Assembly: GCA_030374735.1 (NCBI GenBank)
Contig: JASCIV010000214.1
Coordinates: 1-31,611 of the forward strand
Length of the DNA: 31,611 nt
Direction: 5' to 3'
Origin: Gracilaria caudata
Taxonomy: Eukaryota > Rhodophyta > Florideophyceae > Gracilariales > Gracilariaceae
Shown: piece by piece, positions 1-8,291 of the stretch
Layout: each line of letters opens with the position of its first letter
Numbering within the stretch: position 1 is the stretch's first letter
Notes under the pieces: model-generated
Database searches by the model: none
Told to the model about the DNA's origin: nothing
The model's input: only the letters and a program-made list of their open reading frames with translations
Position numbers and translations under genes: made by a program

Positions 1-674
1 ATGCAGTTTTATTGGACATCTCTTATGTCCATTGTACTGGAGCTAACGATTTTCAGGGTCAAAAGGGTTAATCTTATGCTTATTCTGCCTCGCGCGTGAG
101 CTGTTGCACGTGGCCGTAGCACAAGGGCGGTCCAAACCTCATACGTAGGCTTTGCGCGCGTACTACATCCGATTTACGCGCGGTTGGGAATCATGTACAT
201 CTTCGTGTTCACCACTGCAACTTCTCTTAACTCTTGTACTATCTGCAAACATAGCAAAATCATTTGTACTACAAAAAGTTGTGCCGTGCTCAACTTTTCT
301 TGTACATTAACAGGTAAACGTCATATTTTGAAACCCAATACCAAAAGTGTAGCTTTTATGCATCACTTAGCAAAAAAATGTTTTACTAAAGTTCTCAATC
401 GTGGTTCACTACAACTATGTCCTACGCTTAGTACGATCAGTAACTGTTCCAACACGAAACCGCATGTCTGGCTTGATAGTGTGTCAAACTGTCCCGCTCA
501 AAGTTTTATAGCAAAAAGGCAGAGAGAAAGAAACAAGTTGAAATGGTGATTTGCAGCTGTTTTGAAGACGCTTTCTGCCACGATTTCATGCTTGGACCGT
601 TACACTTGTACACGAGATAGGGGAAGCCCCTTATTTCAAAATTACCAAAGGGCCTGGAATCAAGGGCTTAGGCT
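1..674. other. Left flank, no supported gene
   Basis: This stretch lies outside the transposon. An open frame at 193-549 (+) would give about 118 residues with many scattered Cys, but it shows no recognisable domain, is compositionally like random translation, and has no neighbour that explains it. A small inverted repeat (ATAGGGG, AAG, CCCCTTAT) lies near 618-635. I see no RNA gene. The region is best read as intergenic flank of the adjacent mobile element. Confidence 0.5.
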
Positions 675-694
675 CTAAGGGCATTCCTACCGGT
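675..694 (+). repeat. Left terminal inverted repeat of Harbinger element
   Basis: CTAAGGGCATTCCTACCGGT. Its reverse complement is found at 4168-4187 with one mismatch (T versus C at 685). Similarity continues more loosely inward (C-rich block, then AATTCCCAAAA). Confidence 0.85.
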
Positions 695-741
695 CGTCCT
701 AATTCCCAAAACCCATAGTTTGGTCATATTTTTGCGCTGCA

Positions 742-793
742 GGGCACCCTACCCGTCGGCGCAATTCCCAAAAAATAGCCTAAAAAATTTAGG
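742..793 (+). repeat. Second copy of the TIR-like motif, subterminal
   Basis: About 62 bp inside the left end, a sequence starting GGGCACCCTACCCGTCGGCG and continuing into AATTCCCAAAAAAT resembles both terminal repeats. It may be a subterminal transposase-binding repeat, or the end of a related truncated element. No TWA duplication flanks it (the preceding bases are GCA). Confidence 0.5.
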
Positions 794-1576
794 CCGCCCC
801 AAAACCTCCACGTTTTAGTCCGGCAGCCCAAACACAACTGCGACTCTCCTTCCTTCGGCGTCACCCTTGAAACATTGTGAAGGTCCCGCCCTATCTCGCT
901 CGCTCCCCAACACACGAGCTCTACACTTGCTCGTTGTGTAGGGAGCGCTTCCGCGAGCTTAGAAAAGCCAGCAAAGGCTCAATAATGAGTCCTGATGGAG
1001 TTAAAGGAGCTTAAACCTTCGCCACGACGCCGGTAGACGTCGCAAGCTCTGCGTATGCCGCGAGTTCTCCTTTTGCTGCTCTAGCCTACGAAGCTGCAAG
1101 TTTCGCCAACATGGTTAACCCAGCAACAATCAGACCTGGAATGCAAGCTGGCTTACATAGGGTCGGTAATCATGCGCTACTTATAAGAATTCTGACTCTC
1201 GAAGCTCATCACAGTACTTGCTTGAGGAAAAAGAAACTTCAATCATTTGCATTCGCTGCATAACGCCCGCGCAGGTTACGCAAGTTACACAACTGTAACT
1301 CTACGTTCGTCTGTCGTCAAGAGAAAACCGAAAGCAAGGCAAGAAGCCTTCTCTGAATGGATATGTGTACAGCGCCCTTATCTGTCTTCTGGCGACAAAC
1401 CAGTTTGTATTCTGGGCAAGTGATTCAAGTAAATGGCGCCAAATTTCTGCGGCAACAGGCAACACATGCTGCACCATATATTCGTAAAGGCCATTTGACT
1501 GGGACCGTTGTTTTGAACATTAACGGTTCGTACACATAGGCGCTTGAAGTTGTGCAGAAACCAGGATAGTCGTTCA

Positions 1577-2662
1577 ATGGATTTTAATGGACCTTCTAGC
1601 CGGGCGAATAGAAGGCAATACGACGAGAAGGAATCGGAGTGTAGGGGTGGTACTGGTAACATAGGACGCGGAAAGAATTTATGTTGGGACGATGTGAAGA
1701 TTATGGCCCTTGTTCGATCTGCTGCAGCGGCTTCAACAGATCCTTCGGTTGGATCTAGTATGTCCGCCGCAGAGCACGGAAGAAGCATTAGGGCTTTGTT
1801 CATCAAAGACAAGGCAAGGCCGGAGGATGCTTGCACACTGAAAAGGACAGCTTGTAAACTGGATAACCGGGGATGGGATGGTAGGTCCGCGGATGGGTGT
1901 CGCAAGTTTTGGGACAAGATTCGGGCCGACTGTACTCGCTTCAAGGCTTGTTACGATCGGGTTATTTCGATGAAGTTGACTGGCAATCCAGACGATACGG
2001 CGCTACTCCGTTGTGCCGAACTTCTTTTAAGCGATGGAAGCAAATCCGTTTCATATTTATATGACTGCGTCAGAAACCTCGGCTACCATGTGGCGAAACG
2101 CTTCAAGTATAAGGATGCTTTTCAGTTCTTGAACACGCAGGCGAGCATGTTACAGGCATGTGGCATTGAGGAGAATGAAGGTGCTGGTAGCAAGCCTCAG
2201 CAGCGTCCTATGGGTACGAAAGCCGCTAAGGCAAAGAAAGAACAACTCAAGCGCACTGGAAAGACCGGCGATGAAAATAATGTTGCCACCTCAATTCAAC
2301 GCATAGAAGCAATGATCAGAAATTCTGTGAACGAGAAAGCGAAGCATGCGAAGGAAAAGCTTGCTTTACAGAGGGAGCGCTAGGAGTGGGATATGTCTGT
2401 GAAGCTTTTATCATCGGACGCTCACGTCCCAGCCGCCGAAAAAGAGGTAATTGAGCGCTTACTGGGGAAACGATTGCTCGAACGTCTGCAACCGAACGAT
2501 AACAACGTTGAGTTCACCAAAAAGCAGAAAACGAACGACACAGAACAAAGCAACGATCAAGAGAATCATGAGGGTTCTGCGGCTGGCACCGCGGAAACAC
2601 TACTAAAGCTCTCATCTGGGGAAGATTTCGTTCCCAATGACGAGACCAATACATCTTGTTAA
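1577..2662 (+). pseudogene. Harbinger Myb/SANT-like accessory protein, interrupted by in-frame TAG
   Basis: PIF/Harbinger elements encode a Myb-like partner that binds DNA and helps the transposase enter the nucleus. Here the first ATG in frame is 1577 (MDFNG). The N-terminal half has a trihelix/SANT-like pattern: WDDVKIMALVRS, then GWDGRSADGCRKFWDKIRADC with spaced Trp and aromatic residues. A Lys-rich and charged helical region follows. Translation stops at TAG 2381-2383, but the same frame continues without a shift for 93 more codons to 2662, through a helical segment (VIERLLGKRLLERLQ) and an acidic, polar tail. The simplest reading is one intact protein of about 360 residues broken by one nonsense mutation. 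A separate downstream reading frame starting at ATG 2393 is possible but less likely. Confidence 0.7.
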
Positions 2663-2677
2663 TGAATTAAAGGCAAT

Positions 2678-4070
2678 CTACACGTCATCGTTCCCATGAG
2701 AGTTCCAAAACTTATCGATCAGAGCTTCTTGGAGGTTCATGTGATCCTCGGCGCTGTCCATTGGATCAAGCAGTGAAAGCCAGAGAGCAGCTTGTTCACA
2801 ACTGCGGTTTGGGTGAGTGATTGTGTTGTATGTCGTTTCAAGCGTCTGCAGCTCATGTTCTGCCAAACGAAATTTGGCAGTACCACTATATGATCTTTCC
2901 TCAGCCACCATGTTGTGCAAGATTGCACAACAAAGAACGACATTGTTCAGGTCAGACAAATTAGAGAAGCGTGCAGGACGGTCACGTATTTCAAATTGAC
3001 CATACAAGCAACCAAAAACACGCTCGACAGCCTTTCGACCGGAACTGTGACCAGATGTGTAAAGCTTTTGCTTGCGAGTTTTTGGATCAGGATGCAGTTT
3101 AGCAAAAAAGCGTAGCTTCGGATAAATGACTTCAGATAGGTAATAATGCCGGTCAATTTGTCGACCCGCTATCAAAAAGTTTGGTTTTAAGGGAGGCCAC
3201 TTTTCGTTTCGAATATCATTGAGAAGGGAGCTCTATGCCATGATAAAGATGTCATTGTTTGCTCCAAGAGAATCAAACATAATGTTCCAAATTCGTAGAT
3301 AATCATCACAAACCACTTCCATCCTCAGCATTGGCTTGTCCTCCTTTTCAATATACTGCCTGGGTAATGCAACTGAACAATTGCTCCATTCCCATCCCGA
3401 GCAATCGACCTCTCCAGTACAATCAGGAAAACCTAATTTAGCGTAGGTTTTTTCTAAGGACTTCACTTCGGAAGCATTAGGGCGACGCAAGTATTCGTCT
3501 CTAAAACAAGTGACCACCGTTTTACAAAACTCCTTGAGTGTCAATAGAACTTTACTCTCGTGCAAACTGATATATGACACAAGATGTTTCGCTGGTACGC
3601 CGGAACTTAGCTGAAAAATGCTGCCATTAGCTTTTGGTCAGTTGTTGCACCAAGGCGTTTTGCGTCATCCAATGTTTTTGGGAGCAATATTGATACACAT
3701 GGCAGAGAGTGTTTTAAATTCTCTAATAGATTGGACGCGTTACCTAAAACACTTTTTTGAATTCATTGTTTGTAAACAATGGGTTAGATAGTGCTCGACG
3801 ACTAAAGTAATTAATATCGATTTGATTCGCTCCCGATCTGCGATCTATGTCTCGGTTTCCTTTGCAGCCTTTGTTAGAAACTTTGTGTGTTTTTGGAGAG
3901 GTTTGGAGTGTATTTTGGGCTGCTAAGAGCACAACAAGCGCGCTTTGATAAATAGTTTCATCTTCAGATGAAGAGGAGATAGAATCGGATGACATGGTTC
4001 TCGCATCCGAAGAGATGGATGAAGCTTGCTGGAGGCCTGTAGTGCGCTGGTCGTTTGGGACTGTTACCAT
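2678..4070 (-). pseudogene. PIF/Harbinger DDE transposase, broken
   Basis: This is the nuclease that cuts and rejoins the element ends. The minus strand encodes, in order, an acidic/Ser-rich N-terminus with the family-like stretch NYFSRRALSNPLFTNNEFKKVF, a helical segment (LGATTDQKLMAAFF), then SGVPAKHLVSYISLHESKVL. The catalytic domain follows. The first Asp is in GEVDCSGWEW (codon 3404-3406), the second Asp in GANNDIF (3251-3253), and the Glu in AVERVFG (3023-3025). YYLSEVIYPKLRFF and a CCAILHNMV helix also match the family. Lesions are a frameshift near 3741-3750, another at the A-run around 3614-3618, and an in-frame TAG at 3233-3235. All three catalytic residues survive, so decay looks fairly recent. 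The start at 4070 is the first ATG of the N-terminal frame. Confidence 0.85.
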
Positions 4071-4167
4071 CCTGGGTTCCTCAACCAGACTAAACCACTG
4101 TTGTTGGCTGTGTTAGTCCGCCAATGAGAACCGTACAGGTTGCACAATTTTTTTAGGATTTGGGCGC

Positions 4168-4187
4168 ACCGGTAGGGATGCCCTTAG
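4168..4187 (-). repeat. Right terminal inverted repeat of Harbinger element
   Basis: Read on the minus strand this is CTAAGGGCATCCCTACCGGT, matching 675-694 at 19 of 20 bases. Just inward the minus strand continues GCGCCCAAATCC then an A-run, resembling the inward continuation of the left-end copies. Confidence 0.85.
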
Positions 4188-4463
4188 CCGAATTGACAAA
4201 GTTGGCTATTGCCACGTGTGGGCAACATGATGTTGTTGTGCCGAACTCATGCGTGCATGTGACATGTGTGACATCCTATGCTTTCATGTATAAAATCTGA
4301 TCGCACCGATGTAGATCAATGATGACTCAGCACCGATGTGATAAGGTTACGGTGCCAATCCGTCTCACTTTCACACCTTATTACAATACGATGTATTTAG
4401 CAACGCGTAGCCTGGCTTGATTGCTTAAAAGCAAAGAGTGCACTAGATTGGTCACACCTTTGG
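4188..4463. other. Intergenic between transposon and aminotransferase fusion
   Basis: There is no gene. GCACCGATGT occurs twice about 30 bp apart (near 4304 and 4331). The stretch is presumably upstream regulatory DNA of the gene at 4653. Confidence 0.4.
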
Positions 4464-4585
4464 GAAGCAAAAACCTGTCGCATCTACTGCAGTCTCGAGC
4501 TGAGAAGCAAAAAAACCTGTCGCATCTTCTGCTGTCTCGAGCTGAGAAGCAAAAACCTGTCACATCGACTGCTGTCCTGAGCGGT
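4464..4585 (+). repeat. Three-copy 40-42 bp tandem repeat upstream of aminotransferase fusion
   Basis: Units begin GAAGCAAAAACCTGTCGCAT at 4464, 4504 and 4546, spaced 40 and 42 bp (the second has two extra A). Each continues with a CTGCTGTCTCGAGCTGA-like half; the third is more diverged. The array ends about 68 bp before the ATG at 4653, so it lies in the promoter or 5' leader. Confidence 0.85.
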
Positions 4586-4652
4586 GCCGACTGACAAGTC
4601 AGGTACCTTCGTGGGGATTAGAGCATTCAGAAACAACCGGGGGAGCCAAGCT

Positions 4653-7211
4653 ATGTTAAGTTTTATTCCTTCCAATGGAGCCTTCTTAGCAGACCACCGC
4701 AGGTCGGCGAGCGCGTTCACCGGAAGGCAGTTTTCTAGGAACCTTGCGGTAACCTCTCCGAAAGCCCGAAGTTTTCCTGGACCGTTTGTATCAGTACAAT
4801 GCAGAGCGAATAAAACTTCATCTCGTGACCACGAAGGCTCTATGCGTCGCCCTCAGAGTGATGAGGATATATTGGCAAGCGTTAGCATATCGGACACGAT
4901 TAGAGCTCTACAGGAAAAGCTCGGCAAGTCTCCGCCCGGGAGAAAGGATAACGTTCGCTCGCAGAAGTCGGACAGATCGAACAAGACGTTTGAGCAACAT
5001 AGACCAGGCATTTTGAAAGAGGAGCTTGAGCTCTTTGGCTTGCTGGGCGAAAAAGATCTAGAGTTTTCTCCGGAGGACAAAGCAATACAGTTTTTGGCTA
5101 GCGATACGGATTTGGAGGAACCGCAGGGTGAAGAAGTCGCATCTCTTGAGGGAGTACCAGGATTCCAATCATACAAGGATGACTTCGATTCGGATGCCTG
5201 CCGCCGCTCGCAATTGGATCCTCGCGAATCCGACCCAATCGACATGAGGAACAGACTGGACAGGGTAAAGCAACGTCGCAAAAGGCTTGCTGCTGAACGT
5301 GGCGAAGAGGCCATGAAAATGCTGATTAATGTTGGGAGCATTAAGTCCGAGTCGGGTTCGCAACAAGAGCTGTCTGATGATGAAATCGTCAGAATAGAGC
5401 GACAGAAGGTAAAGAAGGCGGCCTTGTTCACTCTTGCACGCTCCCGAGTGATTAATGTTGACGAGGAACAGACGAACGCACAGGGGTGTGAATTAACCGT
5501 TGGGGTCGAAGATCATCTTCGTGAAAAATGGCGTGTGCCAAACGTACGTCGCCCGTTTGTGGGACTGCACGAAGCTTTTATGAGAGTAGACAATCCTCCT
5601 TGCCCAAGATGTAAGCGGCGCACACCAGTTGCCAAGCTCCAACACATCAACAACATATGCGATTTGTGCTTCAGCCAAATCTACTTGCAAGCGCCGACTG
5701 GAACATTGGGGACAGATATCAATCATGGCGAAGAGTTCTGGGACAAAGAAGAAGTCCGTAGAGAAGAAGCTCGAGCCCTTGGTGAAGTTGTATATGCTGT
5801 CATGAAGAGTCGACCCGAGGGGAATAACGATTATTCGTCACAAGAGCCAAACAACGAGTCTTTATCCCCTAAGGTGGGTAATGAGTTCGGCAAGATCTCG
5901 AGCACCGGCAACTCCACCGGCGACGGAATGGGCGGCAAGGTTGACCCACCTGGGTTCATTGCGTCTTCATTTGGAAACGAGTGGAATGTTCACGCTTCTA
6001 ATCGGTCGCTGCGGACAATCAACCCGATTCGTAACTTGGTGCAAAACATTGACGTAAAACCGAACCCAGACAAAGAGTTGATCCGTCTTTCTGTGGGTGA
6101 TCCAACCGTATATGGCAACCTGAAGGTGAGTGAAAAGGCCATTGCCCAATTCTGTGACGTCATTCGAAGTGGCAAAGGAAATGGGTACTCGATGTCTATG
6201 GGCTCTGTTGAGGCACGTGAGGCGGTTGCAAATCGATATTCCACCGAGGAAGCGCCACTGACAGCTGAGGATGTTGTGCTGGCGAGTGGAACTTCTGGGG
6301 CGCTCGAAATTGCGTTGGGATGTATCGCCAACGAAGGTGACAACATCCTGCTTCCAAAGCCAGGGTTTCCACTGTTTCGCACAATCGCAGAAGGTTACGG
6401 GATAGAATGTCGTTTCTATCGCGTGAATCCCGATAACCAGTGGGAAATCTGTTTGGAAGATCTGCCAAAACTGGCGGACTCGCGAACGAAAGCAATCGTG
6501 GTGAACAACCCTTCAAACCCGTGCGGGTCAGTGTTCTCCGAATCGCATATCGACGACCTTTTAGCAGCTGCGGCTGTGTTGAAAGTGCCAATCATCGCGG
6601 ATGAAGTATACGCGGATATGGTATTCTCTGAGACGAAGTTCACATCCATTGCTAGCCGTTCAAAGGACGTGCCAGTGCTGACAATGGGCGGAATCAGCAA
6701 ACAGTTTGTGGTTCCGGGTTGGCGTTTGGGGTGGATTCTAATCCACGATCGCGAGGGAATTCTCATGCGCGGTGAAGTGAGGAAAGGTATCAGACAGCTA
6801 ACAACGCGCATGTTGGTACCAAACACACCAGCACAAGCAATGATACCAAGTCTTCTAAGCGAGGGAACGGCAAGCAAGGCGTTCCAGGCTGTAATGCAGG
6901 AATTGGAGATGAACGCGAAGTTTATTGCGGGAAAACTGAAGGAAATTGAGGGTGTGAGAGTAGTGAAGCCACAGGGGGCAATGTATCTTATGGCGGAAAT
7001 CGATGTAGAGCGACTCGGGTTGCAGGATGACATGGAGTTTGTTAAGGAATTGTTGAAGGAAGAAGCAGTGTTCGTGCTGCCCGGTCAGTGCTTCCAGGCG
7101 GAGCGATTCATTCGAATTGTTTTTTCTGCGCCGCGGGAGATGCTGGAGGAGGCGGTGGGGCGCATCGGGGCGTTCTGCGAGAGGAGAATCAAGGCGCTGG
7201 TGAACGCGTAG
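4653..7211 (+). CDS. Tyrosine aminotransferase fused to N-terminal zinc-ribbon region, putative plastid leader
   Basis: The protein has 852 residues from the first ATG of a frame that is open from further upstream. The C-terminal part (about 443-850) is a fold-type I PLP aminotransferase of the tyrosine aminotransferase (TAT) type. It shows TINPIR, LSVGDPTVYGNL, NNPSNPCGSVFS, ADEVYADMVFS, the PLP lysine in GGISKQ (K683) and VPGWRLGWILIHDR. TAT converts tyrosine and 2-oxoglutarate to 4-hydroxyphenylpyruvate and glutamate, which in plastids feeds tocopherol and plastoquinone synthesis. The first 50 or so residues are rich in Ser/Arg/Ala and poor in acidic residues, like a transit peptide (inferred). 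Residues about 60-420 are unknown: charged, helical, with a zinc-ribbon motif C-x2-C-x15-C-x2-C (317-339). A Gly/Asn/Ser-rich linker joins the halves. TATs are usually about 400-450 residues, so the extension is unusual. An internal ATG near 5929 in good context could give TAT alone. Confidence 0.88.
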   Translation: MLSFIPSNGAFLADHRRSASAFTGRQFSRNLAVTSPKARSFPGPFVSVQCRANKTSSRDHEGSMRRPQSDEDILASVSISDTIRALQEKLGKSPPGRKDNVRSQKSDRSNKTFEQHRPGILKEELELFGLLGEKDLEFSPEDKAIQFLASDTDLEEPQGEEVASLEGVPGFQSYKDDFDSDACRRSQLDPRESDPIDMRNRLDRVKQRRKRLAAERGEEAMKMLINVGSIKSESGSQQELSDDEIVRIERQKVKKAALFTLARSRVINVDEEQTNAQGCELTVGVEDHLREKWRVPNVRRPFVGLHEAFMRVDNPPCPRCKRRTPVAKLQHINNICDLCFSQIYLQAPTGTLGTDINHGEEFWDKEEVRREEARALGEVVYAVMKSRPEGNNDYSSQEPNNESLSPKVGNEFGKISSTGNSTGDGMGGKVDPPGFIASSFGNEWNVHASNRSLRTINPIRNLVQNIDVKPNPDKELIRLSVGDPTVYGNLKVSEKAIAQFCDVIRSGKGNGYSMSMGSVEAREAVANRYSTEEAPLTAEDVVLASGTSGALEIALGCIANEGDNILLPKPGFPLFRTIAEGYGIECRFYRVNPDNQWEICLEDLPKLADSRTKAIVVNNPSNPCGSVFSESHIDDLLAAAAVLKVPIIADEVYADMVFSETKFTSIASRSKDVPVLTMGGISKQFVVPGWRLGWILIHDREGILMRGEVRKGIRQLTTRMLVPNTPAQAMIPSLLSEGTASKAFQAVMQELEMNAKFIAGKLKEIEGVRVVKPQGAMYLMAEIDVERLGLQDDMEFVKELLKEEAVFVLPGQCFQAERFIRIVFSAPREMLEEAVGRIGAFCERRIKALVNA

Positions 7212-8291
7212 GGGAGCGATTTGGAATGATACCGTGGTAGATACAGCATAGAATTGATGTAAAGCTCACAAAGGCCAGTACCAACGACGTCGTGCTTTCG
7301 CTTTACGTTCGCTCAGCTCGGATGATGATGAGGCGGTCTTCGGAAGCGGCAGTCGTTGGGTGATGGGATGAGGAGCTTGCGGGGAGAAGGTGCGGGGTGT
7401 GGGGTTGGGAACGTGTGAACGCTTCTCGAACACGCTGGTGGTCGGATCGTCGTGTTGGTAGTAATGATGGCCACACGCGCACATGCGATAGCCCCATTTG
7501 CGGCAAGTGAAAAACGGTTTAGGCTACGTGACACAACAAGAAGAGCGGTGAGCACCAAGAGACAGCATGCAAAGCTGGGTGTCGGGGCGAGAGAGCAAAG
7601 TGAAGCACTGACCTCAGGCTGGCGCGTAGCGTAGCTCACGACGCGGCGGGGCGACTCTACAACAAAGAAGAGCGCAAGACATGCGCTCTTGATGACTACG
7701 GAAGACACGTCCCAGAAGAAGAACTGGCACCCACGGCGAGGAGGCGCGACGGGTCGCCCGGCCGACGGCGCAGTCGCGGCGGGCGCGGCGTCCAGCCTAC
7801 AGGACCCGAAGCCCATGGCGAGCGGGCGGCAACGGCGGCGCGCGGCGATTCGCGACGAAATGCGGTGCGAGATATGTTCGCCGAGAAAGCGCGGACAAAG
7901 GCGTGGCGGCGAAAGGACGCACTGCCGTGAGCTGGACGCCGGTCGCGTGGGTGGCACACGCAGGGAGCGTTTGAATTCAAAGCGCCGGCCAACGCGTGCG
8001 CTGATTGGCGGTGAGGAGGCAAACGGTCCGCGCAGCTCCACTTTCAATTTTCAAACGGCGCTGCGCCGCCATCGCGCGTTGCGACTTGCCGCTCGCTAGC
8101 CGTTACGCCTCGTGCCGCCGAAGCGCGCGCGCCGCGGCGCAGGCGCGCACAGCGCGTGGTGGAGGCGGCTGTTGGAGTATACATCGCGTGGGACGGTCGG
8201 CGCGCCCGCAGGCGTAGTGGGCGCCACTGCGTGCGGTCGTGGTGCCGCTCGGAAGTGCGTGAGCTTTGCCTTTGTTGCCTGCGCGCACACC
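7212..8291. promoter_or_regulatory. GC-rich intergenic region upstream of the kinase
   Basis: This 1.08-kb gap holds the 3' end of the aminotransferase transcript and the promoter/leader of the kinase. It is open in several frames on both strands because it is GC-rich, but the translations are Arg/Ala/Pro-rich with no domain. Notable elements are a perfect palindrome TTTGAATTCAAA (7970-7981), ATTGG (inverted CCAAT) at 8004-8008, and TTTCAATTTTCAAA at 8042-8055. Confidence 0.45.
7970..7981. promoter_or_regulatory. Paired TTTGAA (CHR-like) palindrome
   Basis: TTTGAATTCAAA is two inverted TTTGAA copies. TTTGAA is the core of the cell-cycle homology region bound by the LIN54/MuvB complex in animals. 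It lies 310 bp before the kinase ATG, with an inverted CCAAT 23 bp downstream. Function here is inferred only. Confidence 0.3.

Larger units (their letters stand above)
675..4187. mobile_element. Decayed PIF/Harbinger DNA transposon
   Basis: The element is bounded by inverted repeats at 675-694 and 4168-4187 that match at 19 of 20 positions. It holds the two genes typical of autonomous PIF/Harbinger elements: a Myb/SANT-like DNA-binding protein (+) and a DDE transposase (-), arranged tail to tail with 15 bp between their stop codons. If the ends are taken at GGGCAT (679 and 4183), the flanks are TAA and TTA. Both fit the family's TWA target preference but are not an exact duplication, so the exact termini are uncertain. 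Both genes are interrupted (two in-frame TAG codons, at least two frameshifts), so this copy should not be autonomous. The family call rests on transposase motifs and the two-gene layout. Confidence 0.85.

Noticed and set aside
193..549. Open frame of about 118 residues near the left edge
   Set aside because: No domain, no conserved-looking pattern, and Cys/Ser/Thr-rich composition as expected from chance translation.
1577..3235. TAG read as a sense codon in the transposon
   Set aside because: Both interrupted genes use TAG, but the transposase also has frameshifts, so ordinary decay explains it. Housekeeping genes here show no in-frame TAG.
7313..8047. 244-codon open frame on the minus strand upstream of the kinase
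   Set aside because: The translation is Arg/Ala/Pro/Ser-rich with no domain, overlaps open frames on the other strand, and lies in very GC-rich DNA where stops are rare.
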